Shown: positions 52,192-61,592, numbered from the stretch's first letter. The stretch: DNA of 64,000 nt from JAGWRA01 sp035534615 (GCA_035534615.1 DATLRO010000092.1:62001-126000), one strand, 5' to 3'. Notes: generated by a model not told the origin, from the letters alone. Made by a program: numbers and translations.

Positions 52192-54183
52192 TCACTGGTT
52201 GTCGGCGGTCCGGACGTTCTTGAGGGCGTGCTGGTAGCGCAGGATGCCCTTGTACAGGGCGTCGGCAATCCGCTCGCGGTAGCTGCCTTCCTTCAGGTAG
52301 TGGGCATCCTGGCGGTTCGTGACGAAGGAGACTTCGGCGAGGACGCTGGGCATCGATGCGCCGATCAGGACGGCGAACGGCGCCTGCTTCACGCCCAGAT
52401 TCCTCGTGTCGGGGTCCTGCGCGCGCAGCGTCGAGTACATCGCCCGCTGAACCATCGTCGCGAAGTCGCGCGATTCATCCAGCTTGCTGTTCATCGCGAT
52501 CGTCTTCACCAGGTCGGACAGATCCCCCATGGTCTGCCCGGAGGTCGCGTTCTCGCGGGCCGCCACGGCCGCTTCTTCCGGATTCGACGCGAAATTGAGG
52601 AAGTACGTCTCGATCCCGCGGGCCTGGTGATTCGGGCTGGCGTTGGCATGGATGGACAGGAAGAGATCGGCGTCCGCCTGATTGGCGATTTCGGTCCGCT
52701 TCCACAGCGGCACGAAGACGTTCGTGTCGCGCGTCAGGATGACCTGGAAGCCTCCATGGCGCTCGAGCAGCGCCCTCAGGCGCAGCGCGATGTCGAGGAC
52801 GAGATCGGCTTCGGTGACGCCGTTGGCCTCCGCGCCCGGGTCGCGCCCGCCGTGCCCGGGATCGATCACGATGCGCGAGATGCCGAGGCCGAGCTGGCGG
52901 GCCATCGAAAAGCCGCCATCCAGATTCGTGGCCGGGAGGCGCGGAGAGAAGGACGGCGGATCGGCGCCGCCGGCCGCGGGCGTCGGGGCGGCATCCGGCG
53001 CCGGCGCGGCCTGGTCGGCCGCGTACGGCCCGTGTGAATCGCCGGCAGCGGGCGACGACGCGCGGGGCGGCGCGGGCGGCGGCCGGCGGCGGCCCGGAAC
53101 GGGATAGAGCTCAATCGCCGGCCGCGACGGCGCCGCCTCGGCGACCGCCTGCGCGACCGGCGGCCGCCGGGGCACCGCCGCCGGCATCGGCCTGGCGGCG
53201 GGCGGACGATCGCTTCGGACGGTCGGCAGGGACCGGACCGCGGAATCGACGATCGCCGAGGCCTCGAGCGGGACCGGCGGTGGAGCCGCATTCGCCTCAG
53301 GGGGGGCCGCGGGCGCCGGATGCGGCGGCGACGTGCGGCAATCGATGACCAGGCGATAGGGGTTGTAGAGCGCGAACGTGGCGTACGACGTGACGCCGGT
53401 CAGATCGATGGTGACCCGCGTCCGGTTGTCGTCGGTGCCGGTCACGTGGACGTCGCGGACCGCGTCCGCATGCCGGTAGGTGAAGCGGGCGTGCGTGAGA
53501 TCGGGCAGCGGCCGGGTCGTCTCGAAGTCGAAGATCAGGCGGCTGGGATCGCTCGCGCGCTGCTCTTCGTACAGGGCTTCGCGGTCGAGCTCGATCGAGA
53601 CCCGGACGCGGCCCGGAAACACGGATCGCGTGATGCCGCGCAGCGTGGCGTCGCGATCGTCCGAGGCGCGGGTGACGTCGCGGGCCCCGGCCTGCGGCGC
53701 CGGGGCGGCGCGCGGCGGCGCCGGCGCCCGAGGCGGCGGCCGCCGGACGGGCGGCGCGGCCCGGGCGGTTCGCGGGGCCGTGATCCGCGGAGGCGGGGCG
53801 GCGCCGGGGGCGCGATGCGCGTAGGGGCTGTACGGATACTGCGTGTGCAGCCAGTGAATGAGGTGGACGGCCGTGCGGCGGTCGCGAGGCTGTCCGAAGA
53901 ACGTGAAGGCGTCGCTGGCCAGCTGTGCGCCGCGCCAGAGGGCGTTGTCGCAGTACCCGCTGCGGGGGTACCGCAGCACGAGGCGTTCGTAGTCGAGGAC
54001 GACGGCCCGGATGGCGTTCAGCGTGGCGGCGCTGTGCCCGGCGGCGCTGTTCAGCCGGGCGCGCACCGCCCGCTCGCGCGCGAGCGCGGATCGGTACATC
54101 GTGGCCGCCGGGTCGGCGGCGCGGGCTGGAACCGCGAGTGCCAGCGCCAGCGTGGCAGCGGCACACAGGGTGAGGACTCGCAT
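52192..54183 (-). CDS. N-acetylmuramoyl-L-alanine amidase with AMIN domain
   Basis: A 663-residue exported cell-wall hydrolase (signal peptide about 1-22). An N-terminal helical region precedes an AMIN domain (about 190-280, RVRVSIELDRE to NPYRLVIDCR) that targets the division site, then a Pro/Ala-rich linker. The amidase_3 domain (from about 436, IVIDPGHGGRDPGAEANGV) has zinc-binding His in GHGG, HANASPN, and the catalytic Glu in LAEVSFVTN. It cleaves the stem peptide from muramic acid during daughter-cell separation. It starts 16 bases after ftsK, suggesting a division-linked operon. Confidence 0.9.
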   Translation of the reverse strand: MRVLTLCAAATLALALAVPARAADPAATMYRSALARERAVRARLNSAAGHSAATLNAIRAVVLDYERLVLRYPRSGYCDNALWRGAQLASDAFTFFGQPRDRRTAVHLIHWLHTQYPYSPYAHRAPGAAPPPRITAPRTARAAPPVRRPPPRAPAPPRAAPAPQAGARDVTRASDDRDATLRGITRSVFPGRVRVSIELDREALYEEQRASDPSRLIFDFETTRPLPDLTHARFTYRHADAVRDVHVTGTDDNRTRVTIDLTGVTSYATFALYNPYRLVIDCRTSPPHPAPAAPPEANAAPPPVPLEASAIVDSAVRSLPTVRSDRPPAARPMPAAVPRRPPVAQAVAEAAPSRPAIELYPVPGRRRPPPAPPRASSPAAGDSHGPYAADQAAPAPDAAPTPAAGGADPPSFSPRLPATNLDGGFSMARQLGLGISRIVIDPGHGGRDPGAEANGVTEADLVLDIALRLRALLERHGGFQVILTRDTNVFVPLWKRTEIANQADADLFLSIHANASPNHQARGIETYFLNFASNPEEAAVAARENATSGQTMGDLSDLVKTIAMNSKLDESRDFATMVQRAMYSTLRAQDPDTRNLGVKQAPFAVLIGASMPSVLAEVSFVTNRQDAHYLKEGSYRERIADALYKGILRYQHALKNVRTADNQ

Positions 54184-54199
54184 GCCCTGGGGATCTCCC

Positions 54200-56506
54200 T
54201 CAGCGGAGTTGCGCGTCGACTTCGTCGAAGTAGCCCTTGTCGACGAGCACTTCGCGCGGCTTGCCTCCGGCGGCGGCCGAGACGAGCCCCTCCATCTCCA
54301 TCATGTCGACCAGTCGCGCGGCCCGGCTGAAGCCGATCCGCAGGCGGCGCTGCAGGTACGAAATCGATGCCTGGCCGCTGGAGACGATGATGCGCGCCGC
54401 CTCGTCGTACAGTTCGTCCTTGTCCATTGCGATCGTGTCGGCCACCTTGTCTTCCGCGGTGATCGTCTCGTCGTAGACCGGCTTGCCCTGTTTGCGCAGG
54501 AAGCTGGCCAGCCGCGCGCTCTCCTGCTCCGAAATGTACGGGCCGTGGATCCGGATGAAGCGCGACGAGGCGGGCGGCAGATACAGCATGTCGCCCCGGC
54601 CGAGGAGCTGTTCGGCGCCGTTGCCGTCGAGAATCGTCCGCGAGTCGGTCTTGGACGAGACGCGGAACGAGATCCGGGCCGGCAGGTTCGCCTTGATGAG
54701 CCCGGTGATGACGTCGACCGACGGGCGCTGCGTCGCGAGCAGCAGATGAATGCCGACGGCCCGCGCCATCTGCGCCAGGCGGGCAATCGATTCCTCCACC
54801 TCGTTACTGGCGACCATCATGAGGTCGGCCAGCTCGTCGATGATGACGATGACGTAGGGGAGCGGCTTCGGCTTCTCGCCGTCGGCCGGCGCCGCCTTGT
54901 CGGCCAGCGCGTGCTGCACGTTCCGGTTGAACTGCTCGATGTTCCGGACCCCCTCCGCCGCCAGGGTCTTGTACCGCTCTTCCATTTCCCGCACGGCCCA
55001 GCGCAGCGCGTTCGCGGCCTGCTTCGGGTCCACGACGACCGGGGTGAGCAGGTGGGGAATGTCCTCGTACATCCCGAGCTCGAGCCGCTTCGGATCGATC
55101 ATGATCATCCGCACGTCGTCCGGCGTGGCCCGATAGAGGATGCTGGTCAGCATCGCGTTGAGCGAGACCGACTTGCCCGAGCCGGTCGAGCCGGCGATGA
55201 GCAGGTGGGGCATGGCGGCGAGATCCGTCACGAACGGCTCGCCGTGGATCGTCTTGCCGAGCGCCAGCGCCAGCTTCGACGGCGACCGGCGGTACACCTC
55301 GGACTCGAGCAGTTCGCGCAGCGAAATCTGTTCGCGCGTCGCGTTCGGGATCTGGATGCCGACGGTCGACTTGCCGGGAATCCGGTCGATGATGACCGAC
55401 TCGGCCTGCATGGCCAGGCACAGGTCGTCGGCCAGCCCGGTGATCTTCGCGTACTTGACGCCGGCATCCGGCTTGAACTCGTACGTTGTCACCACCGGCC
55501 CGGGATGAATCTGCACGACGTGCCCTTCGACCGCGAACTCGCGGCATTTCTCCTCGAGCAGCCGCGCGCCCTCCATGAGCTCCCGTTCGTCGATCTTCCG
55601 CTCCGTCTTCGGCGCGTCGAGCAGCGCCAGCGGCGGCAGCGAATAGCCGCCGAGCCGGCGCTCGGCCGGCGTCTTCAGCGCCGGCTCCGGATCGGCCAGG
55701 GGCAGGGGCGGGGAAGGCGGCGGGGCGACTTTCGGCTGGCGGACGGTGGCCGCGCTGCGCGCGGGCGCCGCGGCCACAGGCTCGGCGCCGCCCTGACGCC
55801 TGGCCGGCCGCAGCGGCAGGTCCGGGTCCAGCACCGGCGGGGCGCCGCCCGTGTCGGCCGCCCGCTTCGCGTGCCTCGCAATGACTTCCTTGCGCTGCAC
55901 GTTGCGCCGGCGTTCCTCGCGGAATTCGCGCATCGCGCCGGCCGCCTGATCCACGCCGCCACGGACCGCCCCGGCGACCGAGGCGAACATCCGGCCGAGC
56001 GAGAACTGCGTCGACAGGATCACGGCCAGGAACAGCAGCGTGAGAATGACGATGATCGATCCCGTCCGGTTGAGCGACGCCGACAGCTCCGCCGACAGCC
56101 ACTGGCCCAGATAGCCGCCGGCGCGGAACGTCCGGCCGGTCAGCGGCACGGACCCGAACCCGAGGCTGAGCAGGCTGCTCACGCAGCCGAAGAGCAGCGC
56201 CCCCCCCAGCGCCTTGGTCCCGACCGCGTCGATGCGCGTGCACCAGAACAGGTGCCAGCCGATGAAGGCGACGATGGCCGGAATCAGGTAGGAGGCGTAG
56301 CCGAACAGCTGAAACGAGAACTCGGCGAGGAACGCGCCGACCCTCCCGGCGAAATTCGCCGGCACCGCCCGGGACCCGACGCTGAAGAACCAGACCGGGT
56401 CGGACGGATTGTAGCTCGCGAGCGCAATCAGCCAGATGAGGGCGATCGCGAACAGCACGATGCCCAGGAACTCGCTCGTCCGCCGCGATACATTCGATCG
56501 GACCAC
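54200..56506 (-). CDS. ftsK: FtsK/SpoIIIE DNA translocase
   Basis: A 768-residue septal DNA pump. Four transmembrane helices occupy the N-terminus (about 10-180). After a Pro/Ala linker comes the RecA-like motor with Walker A GSTGSGKSVSLNA (near 437) and Walker B VIIDELADLM (near 554), then a winged-helix gamma domain (about 700-768, YLQRRLRIGFSRAARLVDMM) that reads KOPS-type sites and contacts XerD. GTG at 56506, 2 bases after the rnj stop and after GGAGAT, is the preferred start. It clears the chromosome terminus from the septum. Confidence 0.95.
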   Translation of the reverse strand: MVRSNVSRRTSEFLGIVLFAIALIWLIALASYNPSDPVWFFSVGSRAVPANFAGRVGAFLAEFSFQLFGYASYLIPAIVAFIGWHLFWCTRIDAVGTKALGGALLFGCVSSLLSLGFGSVPLTGRTFRAGGYLGQWLSAELSASLNRTGSIIVILTLLFLAVILSTQFSLGRMFASVAGAVRGGVDQAAGAMREFREERRRNVQRKEVIARHAKRAADTGGAPPVLDPDLPLRPARRQGGAEPVAAAPARSAATVRQPKVAPPPSPPLPLADPEPALKTPAERRLGGYSLPPLALLDAPKTERKIDERELMEGARLLEEKCREFAVEGHVVQIHPGPVVTTYEFKPDAGVKYAKITGLADDLCLAMQAESVIIDRIPGKSTVGIQIPNATREQISLRELLESEVYRRSPSKLALALGKTIHGEPFVTDLAAMPHLLIAGSTGSGKSVSLNAMLTSILYRATPDDVRMIMIDPKRLELGMYEDIPHLLTPVVVDPKQAANALRWAVREMEERYKTLAAEGVRNIEQFNRNVQHALADKAAPADGEKPKPLPYVIVIIDELADLMMVASNEVEESIARLAQMARAVGIHLLLATQRPSVDVITGLIKANLPARISFRVSSKTDSRTILDGNGAEQLLGRGDMLYLPPASSRFIRIHGPYISEQESARLASFLRKQGKPVYDETITAEDKVADTIAMDKDELYDEAARIIVSSGQASISYLQRRLRIGFSRAARLVDMMEMEGLVSAAAGGKPREVLVDKGYFDEVDAQLR

Positions 56507-56508
56507 CG

Positions 56509-58209
56509 TCAGATCTCCATGATGACCGGCAGCACCAGCGGCCGGCGTCCGGTCCGCTTCCGGAAGAAGCGACGGACCTCGACGCGAATCCGTTCCGCGA
56601 TGAGCCCCTGATCCGTTCGTTCCTCGACGCTGGTCCCTTCGACGACCTCCGTCAGGAGCCGGATCGCCTCGGCCAGCAGCCCGTCGCCCGTATGGTCCAG
56701 CACGAAGCCCCTGGTAATGATGTCGGGCGCGCCTTCCAGGGCGCCCGTCTGCCGGCTGATGGCCACGACCGGCACCAGCAGACCATCCGCCGCCAGATGG
56801 CGCCGGTCGCGCAGGACCTCGTCGCCGACTTCGCCCACGCGCGTCCCGTCGATGAGGACCCGGCCGACCGGGGCCCGTTCGGCCCGGTGCGCGCCGGCCG
56901 CGTCGAAGCGGAGCACGTCCCCGTTCTCGAGCAGCATGACCTCGGTGGGCGACGTCGCTCCGGCCGTGACGTCGGCGGCAATCCGGGCGTGCAGCGCAAG
57001 CTGTCGGTACTCCCCGTGTATCGGCACGAAGTAGCGCGGCCTGACCAGGGAGAGCATGAGTTTCAGCTCTTCGGCGCTCCCGTGCCCGGACACGTGCACC
57101 CGCTTGATGCCTTCGTGCACGACGCGGGCGCCCCGCCGCGCCAGATGATTCATGACACGGCCGATCGCCTTCTCGTTGCCCGGAATCGCGCGGGCAGACA
57201 GGACCACCGTGTCCCCGGGCCCGAGGTGGACGTGCCGATGGTCGTCGATCGCGATCCGTGACAGCGCCGCCAGCGGCTCGCCCTGCGAGCCGGTCGTCAG
57301 GCACAGGACGTCCCGCGCCGGCCAGGACGGCACGTCGCTGTCGCGAATCACCAGGCCCTCGGGCACCCGCAGGTGGCCCAGCCGCATCCCGATTTGCGAG
57401 TTCTCGATCATGCCCCGGCCGACGAACGCCACCTTGCGGTTGAACTGCGCGGCGAGGTTCACCAGAATCTGCATCCGGTACAGGCTCGACGAAAAGGCCG
57501 CCACCACCAGTTTTCCGGTACAGCTCGTGAACAGTTCCTCGAACGCGTCGACCACCTCCAGCTCGGAACCGGTGAAGCCGGGCCGTTCGATGTTCGTGCT
57601 GTCGGCGAAGAGCGCCAGCACCCCCGCGGCGCCGAGCTCCGCGAACCGGTGCAGGTCGGTATGCTCGCCGTCGATCGGCGTCTGGTCGATCTTGAAGTCG
57701 CCCGTGTGCACGATCGTCCCCACGGGGGTGTGGATCGCCAGGGCCACGCAGTCGGGAATGCTGTGCGTGACCCGGAGGAACTCGATCGTGAAATCGCCGA
57801 CGACGACCTGCTCGCGGGGCCGGACGCGGACGAGCCGATCGCCCGACTCCAGGCCGTGCTCCTGCAGTTTCGGCTCGATGAGCGCCAGCGTCAGCGGCGT
57901 CCCGTAGACCGGGCCGTCCACCAACGGCAGCACGTACGCCACGGCACCGATATGATCCTCGTGGCCGTGCGTGAAGACCAGCGCCTTGACCTGCCCGGCC
58001 CGCTGCTCCAGGTAGCTCAGGTCCGGGATGATCAGGTCGACGCCCGGCAGTTCCGGCTCGGCGAACATCACCCCGGCATCGATCACGATGGTCGTCTCAC
58101 CCCAGGTGAGCGCCATCATATTCATGCCGAACTCGCCGAGGCCGCCGAGCGGCACGACCTCGAGGGCTCCGGCACCGGCGGCCCCGCCGGTCTCAGTCAT
58201 CATCGTCAT
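56509..58209 (-). CDS. rnj: Ribonuclease J
   Basis: A 566-residue metallo-beta-lactamase/beta-CASP ribonuclease with endo- and 5' exonuclease activity in RNA maturation and decay. Metal-binding HGHEDH at 81-86, GGLGEFGMNMM near 22-32, PIHGEYRQL and the beta-CASP HVSGHGSAEELKLML are typical. Two in-frame ATGs (58209, 58200) are close together. Its stop is 2 bases before ftsK, so the two are coupled. Confidence 0.94.
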   Translation of the reverse strand: MTMMTETGGAAGAGALEVVPLGGLGEFGMNMMALTWGETTIVIDAGVMFAEPELPGVDLIIPDLSYLEQRAGQVKALVFTHGHEDHIGAVAYVLPLVDGPVYGTPLTLALIEPKLQEHGLESGDRLVRVRPREQVVVGDFTIEFLRVTHSIPDCVALAIHTPVGTIVHTGDFKIDQTPIDGEHTDLHRFAELGAAGVLALFADSTNIERPGFTGSELEVVDAFEELFTSCTGKLVVAAFSSSLYRMQILVNLAAQFNRKVAFVGRGMIENSQIGMRLGHLRVPEGLVIRDSDVPSWPARDVLCLTTGSQGEPLAALSRIAIDDHRHVHLGPGDTVVLSARAIPGNEKAIGRVMNHLARRGARVVHEGIKRVHVSGHGSAEELKLMLSLVRPRYFVPIHGEYRQLALHARIAADVTAGATSPTEVMLLENGDVLRFDAAGAHRAERAPVGRVLIDGTRVGEVGDEVLRDRRHLAADGLLVPVVAISRQTGALEGAPDIITRGFVLDHTGDGLLAEAIRLLTEVVEGTSVEERTDQGLIAERIRVEVRRFFRKRTGRRPLVLPVIMEI

Positions 58210-58510
58210 CGGGATATCAGCCAGCCGTTCACGGCACCGGCGCCGACGGCGCCAGCCATCGGCCGGTCCGCGGCCTCGAAAGACCAGGCCGCTGCCACCG
58301 GTCGGGAGAACCTCGGAATCTGCATCGAGCCGTCACGCCGTGCTGTCCCGGGCGGGACCGGCGGACGGGGCTGCGGCAACCGGCGATACATGCCGCCGGC
58401 GCCGCGCAGGCTGCTGGGAAGCCTGTCGAACGGCGAGCGTGTCGGTCCGTGCGCGCCCTCGATCCGGAGCGGCAGCGGACGGCCACTGAGTGAAGCCCGT
58501 ACTGGCGAAA
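58210..58510. other. Intergenic region between rsmA and rnj
   Basis: About 300 bases without a credible gene. It contains a perfect 7-bp inverted repeat, GGCGCCG-A-CGGCGCC, at 58239-58253, some 30 bases before the rnj start, which may fold in the rnj transcript. No strong promoter hexamers were recognised; otherwise I see nothing in it. Confidence 0.4.
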
Positions 58511-59401
58511 CTATAGCACAGCGCCGGGGGGCGTCGAAGTGAAAACCTCTGCGAGCCGAGCCAGTTCCGCCAGATCCAGTGTCTCGGGCCGGCGCCGGGA
58601 ATCCAGTCCGGCCGAGGCAAGGATTCCGGCGGCATCGAGCCCGCGGGCGGCCGCCAGCGGCCGCAGAATGGCCGCCAGTGTCTTCCGGCGGTGGGCGAAC
58701 AGCTCCCGGACGAACCGGTCGAACGCCCCGGGATCGGCGATCGGCACGGCCGGGGGATGAAACGTCAGCCGGACGACCGAGGATTGGACCGCCGGGGGCG
58801 GCCTGAACGCCCCGGGCGGCAGGCTGAGGAGCGGGACCACGTCGGCGTGCAGCCGGACCAGGATTGTGAGCCGTCCGTAGTCACGGGAGCCGGGCGCTGC
58901 CAGGAGACGGTCCGCCACCTCGCGCTGCAGCATGAGCGTGGCATCGCGGACCGGCAGCCCGGCGCCGTACAGTTCGACGAGCCGGCGGAGGATGGGCGAC
59001 GAGATGTTGTAGGGAAGGTTTCCGACGATGCGCAGCGCGCCGGCGTCCGCGGGGCCCACACGGTGCGTCGCCACCGCGGCCGCCAGATCGATCTCGAGCA
59101 CATCGCCCTCGAGGATGCTGCAGTTCGCCGGCGCGCGGGAGGCGAGACCGGCTGCCAGATCGCGATCGATCTCGACGGCAATCACGCGCGCCACCAGCCC
59201 GGCCAGCGGCAGCGTGACGGCCCCCCGGCCTGGCCCGATCTCGACGAACGTGTCGTCGGGGCGCGGCTCGATCGCGGCCATCAGGCGGGCGACCCACCCC
59301 GGCTCGAGAAAGTGCTGGCCGAACCGCTTGCGGGGCCGATGACGGCCGCCGGCGTCACTCGGCCTGCGTCTGCCGCCAGTACTCCCGTTCGATCCGGCCA
59401 A
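58511..59401 (-). CDS. rsmA: 16S rRNA dimethyladenosine transferase
   Basis: A 296-residue methyltransferase that dimethylates A1518 and A1519 of 16S rRNA. RKRFGQHFL (24-32), SAM-binding EIGPGRG (54-60) and the target-binding NLPYN (128-132) are intact. The start lies inside the upstream zincin gene (47-base overlap); no start codon nearer to RKRFGQHFL is available, so the overlap appears real. Confidence 0.94.
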   Translation of the reverse strand: MAGSNGSTGGRRRPSDAGGRHRPRKRFGQHFLEPGWVARLMAAIEPRPDDTFVEIGPGRGAVTLPLAGLVARVIAVEIDRDLAAGLASRAPANCSILEGDVLEIDLAAAVATHRVGPADAGALRIVGNLPYNISSPILRRLVELYGAGLPVRDATLMLQREVADRLLAAPGSRDYGRLTILVRLHADVVPLLSLPPGAFRPPPAVQSSVVRLTFHPPAVPIADPGAFDRFVRELFAHRRKTLAAILRPLAAARGLDAAGILASAGLDSRRRPETLDLAELARLAEVFTSTPPGAVL

Positions 59402-59741
59402 TCTGATCCTCGCTCATCCCGAAGTAATGCCCGACCTCATGGACCAGCGTTTCCCAGATCGCCCGCGGCACGTCCCGGCGTCCGTACCGCTCGATCGGTC
59501 CCTGAAAGATCGTGATCCGGTCGGGCAGCGTGTTGCCGAAGCCCCAGCCGCGCTCCGGCAGCGGCGTTCCCTGGTACAGCCCCAGCAGCGTGCCGGGCGG
59601 GGCGATGCCCATCTCGTCGAGCAGCGCAGGCGAGGGCTCGTCCTCGACGACGATGGCGATGTTCTGCATGGCACGGCGGAACGGCCGCGGAATCGTCTGC
59701 AGTGCATCCTGCACGAGGTCTCCGAATGCGTCGCGTGTCAC
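59355..59741 (-). CDS. Minimal metallopeptidase of the zincin (DUF1025-like) family
   Basis: A 128-residue single-domain putative zinc protease. HEVGH at 101-105 followed by YFGMSED provides HExxHxxG and an acidic third ligand. Similar small proteins are widespread next to housekeeping genes in GC-rich bacteria; substrate unknown. Its ATG overlaps the nth stop by 4 bases and its end overlaps rsmA by 47. Confidence 0.87.
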   Translation of the reverse strand: MTRDAFGDLVQDALQTIPRPFRRAMQNIAIVVEDEPSPALLDEMGIAPPGTLLGLYQGTPLPERGWGFGNTLPDRITIFQGPIERYGRRDVPRAIWETLVHEVGHYFGMSEDQIGRIEREYWRQTQAE

Positions 59742-60451
59742 TTGCGGCGCGGCGGGCGCGGGCGGCTTCCTGCCGGAACCGCCCGGCGACGTGGGGCGCC
59801 GGCCCGGCCGGCCGGCACCGCGCCCCCGCGGCGGGCGTAGTCACAGTCGGGCCGGATGGCGCAGCGGTCGCACAGCGGCTTCGGCTTGCAGATGCGGCGT
59901 CCGTGCAGGATCAGCAGGTCGGAGGCCCGGGTCCAGCGCCGTTTCGGGATGTGCTCGCACAGCTGGCGCTCGACCATTTCGGGGTCGTCCGCGCGCGCGA
60001 GCCCGATGCGGTTGGCGACCCGCAGCACATGACGATCCACCGGCAGGCCGGGGACGCCCAGCGCGTGGCCCAGGACCACGTTGGCGGTCTTGCGCCCGAC
60101 TCCCGGCAGATCGGTGAGGGCATCCATGCTGGCCGGGACCTGGCCGTGATGATGCTCGACGAGCGCCTGCGCCATGCCGACGAGCGATCGGGCTTTCTGA
60201 CGGAAGAAGCCGGTGGCGTGGATGAGCGGCTCGATGTCGGCCGGCGTCGCCCGAGCCAGGTGCCGCGCGTCCGGGTAGCGCTGAAACAGCGGCGGCGTCA
60301 CCTGGTTCACGCCCGCGTCGGTCGCCTGCGCCGAGAGGATCGTGGCGACGAGGAGCTGATACGGGTTCTCGAAGTGCAGCTCCGTGTCGGCCCCCGGATG
60401 CTGCCGCTCCAGCTTGTTCAGGATCCGGAGAACCTCGGCGTCGCTCTTCAT
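59738..60451 (-). CDS. nth: Endonuclease III
   Basis: A DNA glycosylase/AP lyase for oxidised pyrimidines, about 237 residues. Helix-hairpin-helix LPGVGRKTAN (115-124) with catalytic K121, D139 in VDRH, and four Fe-S cysteines at 188, 194, 197 and 203. The first two cysteines are separated by five residues rather than the six in E. coli Nth. The ATG at 60451 reproduces the E. coli N-terminal length; GTG 60475 is possible. The C-terminal tail is long and basic. Confidence 0.93.
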   Translation of the reverse strand: MKSDAEVLRILNKLERQHPGADTELHFENPYQLLVATILSAQATDAGVNQVTPPLFQRYPDARHLARATPADIEPLIHATGFFRQKARSLVGMAQALVEHHHGQVPASMDALTDLPGVGRKTANVVLGHALGVPGLPVDRHVLRVANRIGLARADDPEMVERQLCEHIPKRRWTRASDLLILHGRRICKPKPLCDRCAIRPDCDYARRGGAVPAGRAGAPRRRAVPAGSRPRPPRRK

Positions 60452-60500
60452 CTCCGTATTGTGGCCGGGTCGCACCGGGCGCGCAACGGTGCCCGGCGGC

Positions 60501-60827
60501 TCAGTGCACCGGGTCGGGGGCGTGCGGCTGAGGCGCTTGAGGCTGCGCCTCCGCGTACACCCGCAGGTGTTCCTGCAGCGCGCCGATGAGCGCCGGGATC
60601 GACTGAACCGGCAGCACCACGCGGGCGCGCACGGGGGCCCGGACGATGTGATCGGACTGCGCGTCGCGCAGCGCCTGATCGGACAGCGGCATGACCTCGC
60701 AGAACGTCAGCGTGAAATCGAACGGCGTGTGGGCAATGGCGCAGAAGTTGGCATACAGCCGTTCGCCTTGATCGTCCGGACGGCTGTCCGGCACGATCGT
60801 CAGATTCACCTGTCGCTGCTCATCCAT
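60501..60827 (-). CDS. DUF3467 protein
   Basis: A 108-residue protein with the family core LYANFCAIAHTPFDFTLTFCE followed by ARVVLPVQSIPALIGALQEHL. DUF3467 members are small beta-sheet-plus-helix proteins of unknown function. ATG 60827 is preceded by GGAGACAGG; upstream in-frame sequence looks non-coding. It lies 84 bases after lexA and ends 49 bases before nth. Confidence 0.82.
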   Translation of the reverse strand: MDEQRQVNLTIVPDSRPDDQGERLYANFCAIAHTPFDFTLTFCEVMPLSDQALRDAQSDHIVRAPVRARVVLPVQSIPALIGALQEHLRVYAEAQPQAPQPHAPDPVH

Positions 60828-60911
60828 GTGGCCTGTCTCCATCCGTCGCGGAAACCGGCACCGCCCTGCCCGCACGAGTCGCGCGAGGCCCGGCGACCCC
60901 GGCGCCCTGCG

Positions 60912-61517
60912 TCAGTACTTCCGCATCACGCCGACGACGACCCCCTGGATCTGAACACGGTCGCCATCGACGAAGATCGGCTGCATCGTCGGGTTGGCCG
61001 GCTGGAGGCGGACCCGGCCGTCCTCCCGGTAGAACTTCTTGAGCGTGACGTCCGACCCGCTCAAGAGGGCGATGACCATCTCGCCATTATTGGCGGTCTT
61101 CCGATCCTCGATGACGACGAAATCGCCGTCGCGGATCTGTTCGTCGATCATCGAGTCGCCCTTGACCTTCAGGACGTACGTTTCGCGGTTGCCCACCAGG
61201 TCTTCCGGCACCGCGATCATGTCGGTCCCCGCCACCGCCTCGATCGGCAGGCCGGCGGCCACGTAGCCGAGCATCGGCACTTCGACGGCGCGGCCGGTCA
61301 TCCGCGTCGGCACGAGCTCCACCGAACGGCTTCGATTCCAGGCGCGTTTGATGAATCCCTTTTCCTGCAGATTCGTGAGGTGCTTGTGCACCGTGGCCAG
61401 CGAAGAGAGCCCGAAGCGACGGCCGATTTCCTCCAGGCTCGGCGCGTAGCCGTGCTGCTGGATGAATTCGTTCAGGTAGTCGAGGATTTCACGCTGACGT
61501 TTCGTGAGCGGAAGCAC
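60912..61517 (-). CDS. lexA: SOS-response repressor LexA
   Basis: A 201-residue repressor, nearly the length of E. coli LexA. The winged helix-turn-helix lies at about 3-65 (PSLEEIGRRFGLSSLATVHKH). The self-cleavage site is A88-G89 in YVAAGLP, with catalytic S122 (GDSMID) and K160 in VTLKKF. RecA bound to single-stranded DNA triggers cleavage. GTG at 61517, 5 bases after GGGAGGAG, is the start; an upstream ATG at 61592 would begin within the promoter. Probably autoregulated (see operator). Confidence 0.95.
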   Translation of the reverse strand: MLPLTKRQREILDYLNEFIQQHGYAPSLEEIGRRFGLSSLATVHKHLTNLQEKGFIKRAWNRSRSVELVPTRMTGRAVEVPMLGYVAAGLPIEAVAGTDMIAVPEDLVGNRETYVLKVKGDSMIDEQIRDGDFVVIEDRKTANNGEMVIALLSGSDVTLKKFYREDGRVRLQPANPTMQPIFVDGDRVQIQGVVVGVMRKY

Positions 61518-61554
61518 AGCTCCTCCCTTTCTGCCGGGGTGTTCGCCGGACGCC

Positions 61555-61576
61555 TTGTGCGTCACTATACGCAAAG
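61555..61576. promoter_or_regulatory. Candidate LexA operator overlapping the -10
   Basis: TTGTGCGT-CACTAT-ACGCAAAG is an imperfect palindrome whose half-sites match at the ACGCA/TGCGT core. It covers the lexA -10, where repressor binding would block transcription. It does not match the E. coli CTG-N10-CAG box, but lexA operators differ between phyla. Confidence 0.5.
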
Positions 61577-61592
61577 GAAAGGCGAAGGTCAA
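61564..61592 (-). promoter_or_regulatory. lexA promoter
   Basis: On the minus strand TTGACC (61592-61587), exactly 17 bases, then TATAGT (61569-61564): one of the best sigma-70-type matches in the window. RNA would start near 61557, giving about a 40-base leader to the GTG. Confidence 0.7.
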
